Shown here piece after piece: positions 39,191 to 48,349 of a stretch of 64,000 bases of DNA. How positions within the stretch are numbered: the stretch's first letter is position 1; every line of letters begins with the position of its first letter. A program made the translations under genes and the position numbers. The notes under the pieces were generated by a model. The model made no database searches, was not told where the DNA came from, and saw nothing but the letters and a program-made list of their open reading frames with translations. Origin of the DNA: Marinifilum fragile JCM 15579 (lineage in GTDB: Bacteria; Bacteroidota; Bacteroidia; Bacteroidales; Marinifilaceae); the NCBI RefSeq assembly GCF_001310955.1, contig NZ_BAZX01000002.1, positions 62,001 through 126,000 of the forward strand. Reading direction: 5' to 3'.

Positions 39191-40527
39191 ATGAGTAAAA
39201 TTCGCGAATATTTTGATCTTATAATGAACTTCTTGAGTAGGGGAGTATGGAACATGCGTTTGAAAGATTTATCGGGACACCGTTATTTTTTGATTAGGCA
39301 ATTGCGAATTTACCTTTTGGCAGTAAAAGGATTTTACGAAGATAAATGTCAGTTGAGGGCTTCGGCGCTAACATTTTACTCATTGCTGTCGGTGGTTCCG
39401 GTATTGGCTATGGGTTTTGGAATTGCAAAAGGATTCAATTTGGAAGCAAAACTTGAAGCAGAACTGAAAGCCAATTTGGCTGGTCAGCAAGAAGTGTTGA
39501 CCTGGTTAATTGAGTTTGCTAATAAGATGTTGGAGAATACCAAAGGATCATTAATTGCAGGTTTGGGATTTGTGATTTTGTTTTGGTCGGTAGTAAAGGT
39601 CTTAAGCAACATCGAGGAATCGTTTAACGATGTTTGGCGTATTAAAAAGCGAGAACTTGGGGACGAAAGTTTAGTGATTATACAGCCTTGATGATATTTG
39701 CTCCGATTTTGTTGATTGGATCGAGTGGGGTGACGGTGGTTTTAAAAACCATGATTGAAGAAATTACACAAGGAAGTAGTTTAATGGAAACGGTTGGCCC
39801 TTTTCTAACCTTCCTGATTAATTTAGCACCTTTCTTCTTGGTTTGGATATTATTTACTTTGCTTTATACATTCATGCCAAACACGCATGTGAAGTTCAAA
39901 TCGGGATTGATTGCCGGTATTATTGCAGGAACCATCTATCAGTTGTTCCAGGTATTGTACATCGAGTTCCAGGGAATGGTAACCACTTACAATGCAGTCT
40001 ACGGTAGTTTTGCTGCCTTGCCTTTGTTCTTAATGTGGTTGCAATTAAGTTGGCTGGTGGTGTTGTTCGGAGCTGAAATTTCTTTTGCAGAGCAAAATGT
40101 GGAGAACTACGAGTATGAAGCTGAAACCACAGAGATCTCTTACGATTACAAAAGATTATTGAGCTTGTATGTTTTGAATCTCATTGTTCAAAACTTTAAA
40201 CAAGATAACAAGCCATTATGCTCTCAGGAAATATCGCATCAGCTGGAAATGCCTATACGATTGGTACGTGAAATACTATTCAATTTGCTAAATTCCGGCT
40301 TGATTTCGGAACTAACCACGGAGAAGGATAAACAAATGGCTTATCAACCAGCCTTTGATATTAATGAGATGACGGTTAGTAAGGTGATTGATTTATTGGA
40401 AAAGGCCGGTTCTGACAATATTCCGGTTTTGGAGACAGAAGTCTATGCCGACCTTAAACTCATTGTGGCAGAGTATAGAAATTCTTTTTCGGTTGAGGGA
40501 AGAGAAATGCTATTAAAGGATATCTAA
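39191..40527 (+). CDS. YihY/BrkB-family membrane protein, frame interrupted
   Basis: Integral membrane protein of about 445 residues. The N-terminal cytoplasmic part is followed by the conserved YEDKCQLRASALTFYSLLSVVPVLAMGFGIAKGF, then about five more helices containing the family block TFMPNTHVKFKSGLIAGIIAGTIYQLFQVLYIEFQ and YGSFAALPLFLMWLQLSWLVVLFGAEISFAEQN. The soluble C-terminus (about 325-445) looks like a winged helix (ALCSQEISHQLEMPIRLVREILFNLLNSGLISE-like). The frame changes at about 39652; one added G gives WRIKKR-GTWGRKFSDYTALMMIFAP. Earlier RNase BN annotation of this family is discredited; the function is unknown. Confidence 0.82.
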
Positions 40528-40686
40528 CCTCACTCTATCTCTCTCCTAAAGGAGAGAAGAACACAGCTTGGTAGAATAATTAGTAATTAACAATGATCAA
40601 TTAATAATGTGATAGTTTCCATTTTATAGCAGAATAGATTTGTTGTTTTCTCCCTTTCAGGGGAGATCCCAACAGGGAGAGGGGTG
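40528..40686. repeat. Composite intergenic repeat with inverted CTCTCC arms
   Basis: The left arm CCTCACTCTATCTCTCTCC...GGAGAGAAG (40528-40559) pairs imperfectly with the right arm TTTTCTCCCTTTCAGGGGAG...GGGAGAGGGGTG (40647-40686). Between them lies an AT-rich TTAGTAATTAACAATGATCAATTAATAAT unit. It looks like a small non-coding mobile repeat rather than a terminator. Confidence 0.5.
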
Positions 40687-40709
40687 TTTTAATATAAAGC
40701 TTAAGCATA

Positions 40710-41000
40710 ATGAATGAGAAGTTACAAGAGTTGACAACTAATGTATTAAAGAAGTATAAGATTATTATTGGACTATTTATTATTTCAGTTGTTTTCCAAT
40801 TATTCTTTCGAGATGTTTCATTCGATTTAATTTTAGGAAGTGCGATGTTTCAGTTTTGTTCTTCTTTTATATTAGGATATGTGTACACTCAGTTTCATAT
40901 AAAGTATAATTTTATTGAATTCATTAGGGTGTGGAAAATATTTTATGCCATATTGGTTGTAGTAAGTATTTTATTGATATTAACAGGAGTAATAATTTAA
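40710..41000 (+). CDS. Hypothetical small membrane protein
   Basis: Protein of 96 residues with three likely membrane helices (about 18-38, 39-60 and 72-95) and a basic N-terminus. I recognise no family. It lies 5 bases before a zinc-ribbon gene, so the two are probably co-transcribed. Small membrane protein plus zinc ribbon gives no functional clue by itself. Confidence 0.6.
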   Translation: MNEKLQELTTNVLKKYKIIIGLFIISVVFQLFFRDVSFDLILGSAMFQFCSSFILGYVYTQFHIKYNFIEFIRVWKIFYAILVVVSILLILTGVII

Positions 41001-41005
41001 AGAAT

Positions 41006-41239
41006 ATGATCTTCATCTTCGGAGCCAACGATAAAGTAGTTGAAAAACAACGGCAATACGCACAAGAGCATTGCTACAATTGTAATAATACGTCTAATTG
41101 GATATTGGAAAAGAATGCTACTTATGCCAGTTTATTCTTTATTTCGGTTTTTCCAATTAAAACCAGGTACATCTACTATTGTCCAATTTGCAGGAATGGA
41201 AGACAGTTGGAGAAAGAGGAATACGAAAGAATGAAGTAA
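41006..41239 (+). CDS. Small zinc-ribbon protein
   Basis: Protein of 77 residues. MIFIFGANDKVV at the N-terminus, CYNCNN, then LFFISVFPIKTRYIYYCPICRNGRQL form the layout of the small zinc-ribbon family (two CxxC knuckles with a hydrophobic segment between). I start at the ATG at 41006; a longer frame from 40931 lies within the preceding gene. Such proteins are widespread in Bacteroidota; the function is not known. Confidence 0.75.
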   Translation: MIFIFGANDKVVEKQRQYAQEHCYNCNNTSNWILEKNATYASLFFISVFPIKTRYIYYCPICRNGRQLEKEEYERMK

Positions 41240-41412
41240 ATCAATTAATAATGAGTAATGAACAATGAATAATAGTTGTTAGAGAGAAGGATAACTTCCA
41301 TCTAATATGAACTGATTTCATCCATTGAATCGCATTAATCACTATTTTTACCAAAGTTTGAATTGACTAAGGTATCCCAAAAGCCAAATCTGAGTACCTA
41401 AATTTCAAATTA
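41240..41412. repeat. Intergenic AT-rich repeat copy and leader of the M81 gene
   Basis: ATCAATTAATAATGAGTAATGAACAATGAATAATAG (41240-41275) belongs to the same repeat family as 6688-6757 and 26364-26432. The rest is AT-rich leader with no supported promoter. Confidence 0.5.
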
Positions 41413-42972
41413 ATGAACAACAAGTCTGTTATCGCGATCTTTGCATTTTGCATGCTTCTAATCTCATCATGTGCGAAGAAAGAGAAGAAAGATCTGCCTA
41501 AAATTGCCATTGCAGGATTCTGGATTGAGTCGAGTACTTTTTCGCCTGCCAAAAGCGATGTGAACTCCTTTAAGCAATTAAGAGGAGATGAGATATTCGA
41601 TTACTATCCATTCTTTGGTGTGGATTCTACCTTACGAAAGCAAGCCCAATGGGTTCCTACCCTAAGAGCTCGTGCCATTCCTGGTGGAGTAGTTACCAAG
41701 GAAACCTACGAAACTTTCGTAAGTGAGATATTGGAAAAACTAAAGGTAAACGGTCCTTTCGATGCCATGTTTTTAGATGTTCATGGAGCGAGTAGTGTGG
41801 AAGGAATGGATGATCCCGAGGGTGATTTAATCACACGCATTAGAAAAGTGCTTGGAACGGAATGTATGATTTCTACCAGCATGGATTTACACGGAAATGT
41901 AACTCCTGAATTGGTGAAGCATTCCGATTTAATTACCTGTTTCCGCCTGGCACCGCACGAGGATGCCATGGAGACCAGAAGAAGAGCCGTGAAGAATCTT
42001 TTGGATCGTTTAGAGAGTGGAAAAGGCAAACCAAAATACAAAGCATGGATTCCGGTTCCGGTTCTGTTGCCGGGAGAGAAGACCAGTACCCGTATTGAGC
42101 CGGGAAAAAGCCTGTATGCTAAAATCGATCCTTTAACCAAACAGGAAGGTGTGATTGATGCTGCAATTTGGGTAGGTTATGCATGGGGCGATGCACCAAG
42201 AAATACCGCTACGGTTACCGCTTATGGCGACAGTAAGGAAGAGGTTGCCAAAGCAGCCGAATACCTGGCAAAAAGCTTTTGGGATGTAAGAAAAGAATTC
42301 GAATTTGTAGCTCCAGTGGCAAGTTTGGATGAAAGTTTAAAAGCAGCCATTAAAAGCGATAAAAAGCCTTTTATTATTAGTGATATGGGTGATAATCCAA
42401 CAGCTGGAGGAGCTGGGGATGTAACCTGGACTTTGGCAGAGCTTTTAAAGAGACCTGAATTCAAGAAGGCGAATGGTCCAAGCTTGATATACGCATCCAT
42501 TCCTGGACCAAAATTCGTTGAAAAGGCGGTGAAGTTAGGCGAGGGAGCCATGATTGAGGCAGAAGCTGGAGCGAATGTAGACTCACGTTACTCGGGTCCG
42601 GTGAAATTGAAAGGAAAGATTGAAAAGATAAGACATGGTGATAAGCACGCTGAAACCGAAGTGGTGGTGAAAGTTGGAAGCATGCATGTAATTGTAACCA
42701 AAATTCGTAAACCATACCATCACGAAGCTGATTTTACCAACTTGGGATTAAATCCACGTCAATCGGATATTGTAATGGTGAAAATTGGTTATTTGGTACC
42801 AGAATTGTATAACATGCGTGGTGATTGGCTAATGGCTCTTACGCCAGGTGGGGTTGATCAGGATTTAATACGTTTGGGGCACAAACGCATTAAACGCCCA
42901 ATGTTCCCATTCGATGCCGATATGGAAAATCCTGACCTATCAGCACGAATGATTCCATTATCGAATGAATAA
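41413..42972 (+). CDS. M81-family (MlrC-like) metallopeptidase lipoprotein
   Basis: Protein of 519 residues with a lipobox (MLLISSCAKK). The M81 N-terminal domain has IAGFWIESSTFSP, DAMFLDVHGASSVEG, STSMDLHGNVTPE and APHEDAMETRRRA, with His/Asp residues that probably bind zinc. The C-terminal MlrC domain has PFIISDMGDNPTAGGAGDVTWTLAELL. The family is named for MlrC, which cleaves linearised microcystin breakdown products; most homologues have unknown substrates. Secretion as a lipoprotein is unusual, since MlrC-type enzymes are commonly cytoplasmic. It is followed by a strong palindromic element. Confidence 0.87.
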   Translation: MNNKSVIAIFAFCMLLISSCAKKEKKDLPKIAIAGFWIESSTFSPAKSDVNSFKQLRGDEIFDYYPFFGVDSTLRKQAQWVPTLRARAIPGGVVTKETYETFVSEILEKLKVNGPFDAMFLDVHGASSVEGMDDPEGDLITRIRKVLGTECMISTSMDLHGNVTPELVKHSDLITCFRLAPHEDAMETRRRAVKNLLDRLESGKGKPKYKAWIPVPVLLPGEKTSTRIEPGKSLYAKIDPLTKQEGVIDAAIWVGYAWGDAPRNTATVTAYGDSKEEVAKAAEYLAKSFWDVRKEFEFVAPVASLDESLKAAIKSDKKPFIISDMGDNPTAGGAGDVTWTLAELLKRPEFKKANGPSLIYASIPGPKFVEKAVKLGEGAMIEAEAGANVDSRYSGPVKLKGKIEKIRHGDKHAETEVVVKVGSMHVIVTKIRKPYHHEADFTNLGLNPRQSDIVMVKIGYLVPELYNMRGDWLMALTPGGVDQDLIRLGHKRIKRPMFPFDADMENPDLSARMIPLSNE

Positions 42973-42994
42973 ACACAATTAAAAAATATACAGT

Positions 42995-43027
42995 AGAGAC
43001 GTACGGCCGTACGTCTCTTTTTTTTTC
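42995..43027. repeat. Perfect 24-base palindrome (GACGTACGGCCGTACGTC core) with T-run
   Basis: The palindrome spans 42995-43018 (AGAGAC...GTCTCT around GTACGGCCGTAC) and is followed by a nine-T run. It can act as the terminator of the M81 gene, but the same core occurs at 47807-47826, so it is a dispersed repeat. Confidence 0.75.
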
Positions 43028-43305
43028 CATGAATATACAGGTTGATTCTTTAGGAATATTGAGTTCATATGATAATTTTATTGGGTTTGTTTCCTTGAGA
43101 CTTGCAGAAATGTTAGAAGTCTTAAAATTGTTGTTTTTTAGGGAGGATTGATTTTGAATGCTTATGAAGATTTTTGATAGATAGAAGAAGGAGGAAGTGA
43201 TGATAGAAGGGATTAGTATTAAGTAAAGACAATTCAAAATAAAATTCATTTTCACATAGGGTATTCTTACATTTAATCATCATAGTATTACACGCTAAAC
43301 ACAAA

Positions 43306-44103
43306 ATGATGAAGAGACTACCTATTATTCTGATTGTTCTAGGAGTATTTCTGCTATCTTGTCAGCAAAATACCACAAAAAATGATACTACACCTAAAGC
43401 ATCTGAAACTGAAAAGAAAGTTGAGTATCCGAAAGTAGTGGAATTTCCATCTTTGGATTCCTTGACCATTACAGCTCACTTGTATCAAATTGATGAAACA
43501 TCTCCTTTCATTCTGCTTTGTCACCAGGCTAGATTCAACAAGTTCGAGTATTCGGGAATTGCTGAGAAGCTGAACGAAATGGGCTTTAATTGCATGGCAA
43601 TTGATCAGCGTTCGGGTGGACCAATTGGAAAAAAACAAAACGAGACCTATTTACGTGCCCTTACAAAGGGATTGGGTATTGATTATGTAGAAGCAGAGCC
43701 CGATATTCGTGCAGCAATTCAATACATTCATTCAAACTTTACTGAAAAAATTATTCTTTGGGGATCGAGTTATTCATCTACTTTGGCTTTATATCTAGGA
43801 GTAGAATTAGATGAAGTTTCAGCAGTGATCTCTTTTAGTCCGGGAAACTATCTTGCAGATCAAAAAGGCTCATTAACTGATAAGTTGGAAGGGTTTGAAA
43901 AGCCAATGTTTTTAACCAGTTCAAAATCGGAAGCGAAATATGTGAAGGAATTACTGGAGAAACATCAACTTGGAGAAAAACAAGTGCAGTTCATTCCAGA
44001 AGGTCCAGGGCATCATGGTTCACGTGCGCTTTGGATCAATCAGCAAGGAGGAGAGGAGTACTGGATGGCAATCACAAAGTTCTTAAATGACATAAAGAAA
44101 TAG
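43306..44103 (+). CDS. Alpha/beta-hydrolase lipoprotein
   Basis: Exported protein of 265 residues (lipobox VFLLSCQQN). The alpha/beta-hydrolase core shows ILLCHQARFNKFEY (oxyanion strand), MAIDQRSGG, the nucleophile elbow WGSSYSSTLALYLG (about 146-159) and the catalytic His in GPGHHGSRAL near the end. The fold is closest to the dienelactone hydrolase/prolyl oligopeptidase-like group. Substrate unknown; it is periplasmic or surface-exposed by its lipobox. It stands alone, about 300 bases after the M81 gene. Confidence 0.83.
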   Translation: MMKRLPIILIVLGVFLLSCQQNTTKNDTTPKASETEKKVEYPKVVEFPSLDSLTITAHLYQIDETSPFILLCHQARFNKFEYSGIAEKLNEMGFNCMAIDQRSGGPIGKKQNETYLRALTKGLGIDYVEAEPDIRAAIQYIHSNFTEKIILWGSSYSSTLALYLGVELDEVSAVISFSPGNYLADQKGSLTDKLEGFEKPMFLTSSKSEAKYVKELLEKHQLGEKQVQFIPEGPGHHGSRALWINQQGGEEYWMAITKFLNDIKK

Positions 44104-44223
44104 TTAGGATTAGTAGAGTAACACAGACTAGGGGAATGGCAATGTGCTGTTCCCTATTTTTTGAATTAAATTTTCGTGAAGCCAAGAACAAATTGTAACT
44201 TAAAGTATCATAATCGAAATACC

Positions 44224-44721
44224 ATGAGATACTTATTAATTTTGACATTGCTTCTGCTTTCATTTTCATGTAGCAATCCTGTTGATGAGAAAAGAATCAT
44301 CGATTCGAGGAAATTTAATAAGATAATCTCGCAGAAAGACAAAACACTGGTATACATCTGGACGACATGGTGTAGTGGCTGTCGCAAAAACCTGAAGCAA
44401 ACATTACCCAAGCTCATGCAAGATATCAATGGGGAAGAATACCAATTATTGTTGATTGCTGTTAGTAAAAACAGGGAAGAGGTGGACTCTTTGGTAAGCG
44501 CAAGTGGATTAAGCAACCATTCTTATTTTCTGGATTTTACCGGACCTGATAAAGGTAAGTTTCAATCCATTGGTATCAGACAGTTTCTCTCCTCCAATTT
44601 CCCGAATGAAAAGATCTACATAGGAGGAATTCCTGTATTTTTTCTTGTAAGTAGAGACCAAGAGGTTTTAATTAAGAATCTTCCACATTCTTATAATGAG
44701 GTGATGGAAATGTTGAATTGA
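44224..44721 (+). CDS. Thioredoxin-fold lipoprotein (TlpA-like)
   Basis: Lipoprotein of 165 residues (LLLLSFSCSNP). The thioredoxin-like active site is WTTWCSGCRKNL (Cys50 and Cys53), followed by a typical cis-Pro loop in YIGGIPVFFLVSRDQEV. The form is that of periplasmic TlpA/ResA-type disulfide reductases. The ATG at 44224 places the signal peptide correctly; an upstream ATG at 44176 adds a polar leader. It is followed by a terminator of the opposing gene. The partner is unknown. Confidence 0.82.
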   Translation: MRYLLILTLLLLSFSCSNPVDEKRIIDSRKFNKIISQKDKTLVYIWTTWCSGCRKNLKQTLPKLMQDINGEEYQLLLIAVSKNREEVDSLVSASGLSNHSYFLDFTGPDKGKFQSIGIRQFLSSNFPNEKIYIGGIPVFFLVSRDQEVLIKNLPHSYNEVMEMLN

Positions 44722-44727
44722 GAAAAA

Positions 44728-44760
44728 AAGACCCACCAGAAAACTGGCAGGTCTTGAAAT
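44728..44760 (-). terminator. Terminator of the KamA-like gene
   Basis: On the minus strand AAGACCTGCCAG-TTTT-CTGGTGGGTCTT with a seven-T run beyond. It also lies just after the thioredoxin-like gene on the other strand. Confidence 0.8.
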
Positions 44761-44776
44761 AAAATGTCTTGATGGT

Positions 44777-46054
44777 CTATGCCTCTTCGTAGAAGAATTT
44801 ATCAGCGAAAGCTGGTTTCAAATCATCTAACCAAAATGCTTTAGGATCATATTTTGCGAAGAAAGGACGTCCAACCCAATCAGAGTTTCTGCCTTGAATA
44901 AAGTTTAGAACAAAAACTTTTTCACCATTAATTTCGCTTACACCAGCAATCTGCACTTTTCCAGGATTAGCTGACATGCTTGGTCCGCGAACTGTACGAC
45001 ATACACCGCTAACCTGAGAGTAAGCCTTTCGGAAGATATTCCAAGCTTCTTCAAGAGTGACAGCAAAATACTCTTGAGCACCAGTTTCACGTGCAATAAA
45101 CATGTAGTAAGGAATCATTCCCCAGTCTACTTGCTTTCTCCACATACGAGCCCACATATCTGCATCAAAGTTCAAATGTTTCATTAATGGAGATTGAGTA
45201 CGAATTACTGCACCGGTAGCACGAATATTTTCCACAGCTTGTTTTACAACTTCGGTACTCATTTCGTTAATATGGTTGAAATGGGCCATGATGGATAGAT
45301 TCAAGCCACTGTCGCTAATTTTTTTGAATACATTCAACAAATGCTGAGCATCATCATCGCTAGTGTAACGATATGGCCAGTAAGCTAATGTTTTGGTTCC
45401 AATACGAATGGTCTTCAAGTTTGGAATCTCAGCAGCAATAATGGCATCGATATATTGTTCGAATACTTTTGATTTCATAACCATTGGATCTCCACCGGTA
45501 AACAACAAATCGGTAATTGATGGATTCTGACGCAAGTACTCAATAATTAAATCAACCTGTTTCATGGCAAATTTCAGTTCATCGATACCTGTGAACTGCG
45601 GCCAGCGGAAACAGAAAGTACAGTATGCATGACATGTTTGTCCTTGTGAAGGGAAAAACAACATGGTTTCAGCATATTTGTGTTGAATACCAACCAATTT
45701 TACACCGTTTAATTCAGGAACATTGTGAACTTGTCCTGCCGGGTTTGGGTTCAATTCCATTCGAATTTGGTTGGCAGCTTTGGTAATTTCAGGACGTGAA
45801 GCACCGCTTCTAATCAATTCAGCCATTCTGTCGTAATGCTTGGCTGAAAGCATATCTTTTTGAGGGAAAGTTAGGATAAAAATCGGATCATTTTCGAAAT
45901 TGTCCCAATCGATCAACTCATCAACTACATAATTGTTTGCTTTAAAAGGAAGGACCTCTCCAACAACTTCAATATCAAAAATCTGCTCTTCGCTCAGTTT
46001 ACTAATCTGAGGAATATTCTTAAAGGTCTTCAGTGTGTAAGCTCTATACTTCAT
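44777..46054 (-). CDS. KamA-family radical SAM protein (lysine 2,3-aminomutase-like)
   Basis: Radical SAM enzyme of 425 residues. The [4Fe-4S] cluster motif is CHAYCTFC (Cys141, 145, 148). The family context LLFTGGDPMVMKSKVFEQYIDAI and RTQSPLMKHLNFDADMWARMWRKQVDWGMIPYYMF resembles lysine 2,3-aminomutase and related EF-P lysine mutases. The region SMSANPGKVQI near 350 carries a candidate PLP lysine. The usual KAM zinc-binding cysteines are not obvious at the C-terminus, so the substrate may differ from lysine. It is transcribed alone. Confidence 0.83.
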   Translation of the reverse strand: MKYRAYTLKTFKNIPQISKLSEEQIFDIEVVGEVLPFKANNYVVDELIDWDNFENDPIFILTFPQKDMLSAKHYDRMAELIRSGASRPEITKAANQIRMELNPNPAGQVHNVPELNGVKLVGIQHKYAETMLFFPSQGQTCHAYCTFCFRWPQFTGIDELKFAMKQVDLIIEYLRQNPSITDLLFTGGDPMVMKSKVFEQYIDAIIAAEIPNLKTIRIGTKTLAYWPYRYTSDDDAQHLLNVFKKISDSGLNLSIMAHFNHINEMSTEVVKQAVENIRATGAVIRTQSPLMKHLNFDADMWARMWRKQVDWGMIPYYMFIARETGAQEYFAVTLEEAWNIFRKAYSQVSGVCRTVRGPSMSANPGKVQIAGVSEINGEKVFVLNFIQGRNSDWVGRPFFAKYDPKAFWLDDLKPAFADKFFYEEA

Positions 46055-46537
46055 AGGCTAATATCTGGTTTTGATGTTTAAACAAGTAACCGCGTGTGAA
46101 TACGATTACTCCCCCTGGTTGTAATTACATGTTCAAAATCAAGCTATTAGGATATGGTAGCGCAGATGTATGTGTGTAACTCGTCAGAGTTAAAGGCTAC
46201 AAATGAGATTCCCCAGATTCAAGTTAAGGAAAAATTGGGACATTTTCCACATAAACTGTTCAATGTCAGCTGTAAAGGAAGACTAATGTCCCAGCGTATC
46301 AAATAGCTGTGGCACAAATGTATAATATTTAAAAATTTTAAACAAGCTTGTATTACAGTTAAGTGTTTGTATTAGTGGTAGATTTAACTTTATACACTCT
46401 CTAATTTATATTGCAGGAATGAGCGATAAAGATTACTTTTGCTGAGGATCAGGAAGAAGGCATAATTGGGTTAAATACATAATTTAACAGCCTATACTTG
46501 CATTCTAAATAAGTATTTTTTGCATATCAGGAATTGA
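46055..46537. other. 483-base intergenic region between the divergent KamA-like and U32 genes
   Basis: No reading frame or RNA gene can be supported. GGGACAT (46228) and ATGTCCC (46288) are a distant inverted pair. A weak promoter-like ACTTG...TATTTTTTG lies just before the U32 gene. Nothing else is recognised. Confidence 0.5.
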
Positions 46538-47794
46538 ATGAAAAGAAGTGATGTAGAATTAATGGCGCCGGTAGGTTCATATGAATCTTTAATGGCAGCC
46601 ATACAAGGGGGAGCTAACTCGATATATTTTGGCATTGAACAATTAAATATGCGTTCAAGATCAGCGAATAACTTTACCTTCGAAGATCTAAGGAAAATTG
46701 CCAATATCTGTAAAGAGAACAATGTAAAATCTTACCTTACCGTTAATACGGTATTGTTTGATCATGATATTAAGTTGATGTATAAAATTGTTGATGCTGC
46801 CAAAGAAAGTGGTGTAACTGCAATTATTGCATCAGATGTATCGGCAATTATGTATGCGCGATCGATTGATGTTGAGGTACATATATCTACTCAATGTAAT
46901 ATTACCAATATCGAAGCGGTGAAGTTTTATGCGCAATTTGCAGATGTTGTTGTATTGGCGCGTGAGTTGGATTTGAATCAGGTAAAAGCCATTTACGATC
47001 AGATTGTGGAGCAGGATATTCGTGGTCCAAAAGGAGAATTGATACAGATCGAAATGTTTGCTCATGGAGCTTTGTGTATGGCAGTTTCTGGTAAGTGTTA
47101 CTTAAGTCTGCACGAGAAGAATTCATCAGCAAATCGTGGAGCATGCATGCAAACCTGCAGAAAAGCTTATACGGTTACCGAAAAAGAATCGGGTAATGAA
47201 TTGGAAATTGACAATGAATACATCATGTCGCCAAAAGACTTGTGTACCATTGGATTTTTAAATAAAATGTTGGATGCAGGTGTTCGAGTTCTTAAATTCG
47301 AAGGTCGTGCTCGCTCTCCGGAATATGTGAAAACTGTAGTTGGCTGTTACAACGAAGCAGTTGCTTCTTACCTTGATGGAACCTACAATAAGGAGAAAAT
47401 TGAGAATTGGATGGAGCGTTTGTCTACAGTATTCAATCGTGGATTTTGGGATGGATATTACCTTGGACAAAAACTAGGTGAGTGGAGTAACGAATATGGA
47501 AACCGTGCTACCAAGCGTAAAGTGCTTATTGGTAAAGGAACAAACTATTTTGCCAAGATTAAGGTTGCAGAATTTTTGTTGGAATCCAACGAACTTGCAG
47601 TTGGGGATAACATCCTGATTACAGGACCTACAACTGGCGTGGTTGAAACTACTATAAAAGAAATTAGGGTAGACCTTAAACCAGTAGAAAAAGCAGTAAA
47701 GGGAGATAGTTTCTCGATTGCTTTGGATACTATGATTCGTCGTTCAGACAAATTGTACAAGGTTGTTGAGGTAACAAATGATTTGATTCAATAA
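46538..47794 (+). CDS. U32-family protein, TrhP-like tRNA hydroxylation factor
   Basis: Protein of 418 residues. It has the U32 core (ELMAPVGSYESLMAAIQGGANSIYFG, VHISTQCNITNIEAVKFYAQFADVVVLARELDL) and the Fe-S-linked cysteines (HGALCMAVSGKCYLS, GACMQTCRKAY). In bacteria this architecture belongs to TrhP/RlhA-type RNA hydroxylases, formerly called peptidases; TrhP makes 5-hydroxyuridine at tRNA position 34 with prephenate as cofactor source. The C-terminal domain (about 330-418) is a beta-barrel. True peptidase activity is not suggested. The exact RNA target is inference. Confidence 0.85.
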   Translation: MKRSDVELMAPVGSYESLMAAIQGGANSIYFGIEQLNMRSRSANNFTFEDLRKIANICKENNVKSYLTVNTVLFDHDIKLMYKIVDAAKESGVTAIIASDVSAIMYARSIDVEVHISTQCNITNIEAVKFYAQFADVVVLARELDLNQVKAIYDQIVEQDIRGPKGELIQIEMFAHGALCMAVSGKCYLSLHEKNSSANRGACMQTCRKAYTVTEKESGNELEIDNEYIMSPKDLCTIGFLNKMLDAGVRVLKFEGRARSPEYVKTVVGCYNEAVASYLDGTYNKEKIENWMERLSTVFNRGFWDGYYLGQKLGEWSNEYGNRATKRKVLIGKGTNYFAKIKVAEFLLESNELAVGDNILITGPTTGVVETTIKEIRVDLKPVEKAVKGDSFSIALDTMIRRSDKLYKVVEVTNDLIQ

Positions 47795-47806
47795 TAATTA
47801 ATGTAA

Positions 47807-47826
47807 AGACGTACGGTCGTACGTCT
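47807..47826. repeat. Second copy of the GACGTACGG-CGTACGTC palindrome
   Basis: AGACGTACGGTCGTACGTCT. It differs from the core at 42995 by one central base (T for C). It lies between the U32 gene and the TlpA-like gene, without a T-run. Confidence 0.75.
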
Positions 47827-47842
47827 ATAAAAATGGTTAAAC

Positions 47843-48346
47843 ATGAATAAATTAGTTCTAACATTTATTGCTTTGTTCGCTGTGTTATCTCTTAGGGCTA
47901 GTGATTTAAAAGAATCATTATTAAAAAATGGAGACAAAGTGCCTGAGTTTACAGTCACTACACTCGATGGAAAAGAAATTTCGATAAAAGATTTGAAGGG
48001 AAAAGTGGTATTGATCAACTTTTTTGCAACTTGGTGCGGACCTTGTATGAAAGAATTGCCAGAAGTTCAAAAACAATTGTGGCCAAAATTTAAGAATGAA
48101 AATTTTGTAATGGTTTCAATTGGTCGCGAACATACAAAGGATGAATTAGTGAAATGGAATCAGAAGAAAGCTTTTACTTTCCCAATTGCACCAGATCCGA
48201 AGCGCGAAGTTTATTCAAAATTTGCTAGTCAATACATTCCTCGTAACTTTATTGTCGATAAAACAGGAAAGATCATTTGGCAAGGGGTTGGATTCGATCA
48301 AAAAGAGTTGGAACAAATGATCAAAACCATTCAGGAAAACTTATAA
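47843..48346 (+). CDS. TlpA-like thioredoxin-family protein
   Basis: Exported 167-residue protein with a signal peptide (MNKLVLTFIALFAVLSLRAS) and a complete thioredoxin fold. The active site is FATWCGPCMKELPEV (Cys65, Cys68), with the cis-Pro in YIPRNFIVDKTGKI. It probably reduces periplasmic disulfides, for instance in cytochrome c or stress repair. The DUF2797 gene starts 3 bases later, so they share a transcript. No sign of transfer. Confidence 0.88.
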   Translation: MNKLVLTFIALFAVLSLRASDLKESLLKNGDKVPEFTVTTLDGKEISIKDLKGKVVLINFFATWCGPCMKELPEVQKQLWPKFKNENFVMVSIGREHTKDELVKWNQKKAFTFPIAPDPKREVYSKFASQYIPRNFIVDKTGKIIWQGVGFDQKELEQMIKTIQENL

Positions 48347-48349
48347 TCC

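Noticed and set aside
46055..46537. Considered as a site for a small RNA or riboswitch upstream of the U32 or KamA-like gene
   Set aside because: No recognisable riboswitch core, terminator-type hairpin or conserved stem could be found by eye.
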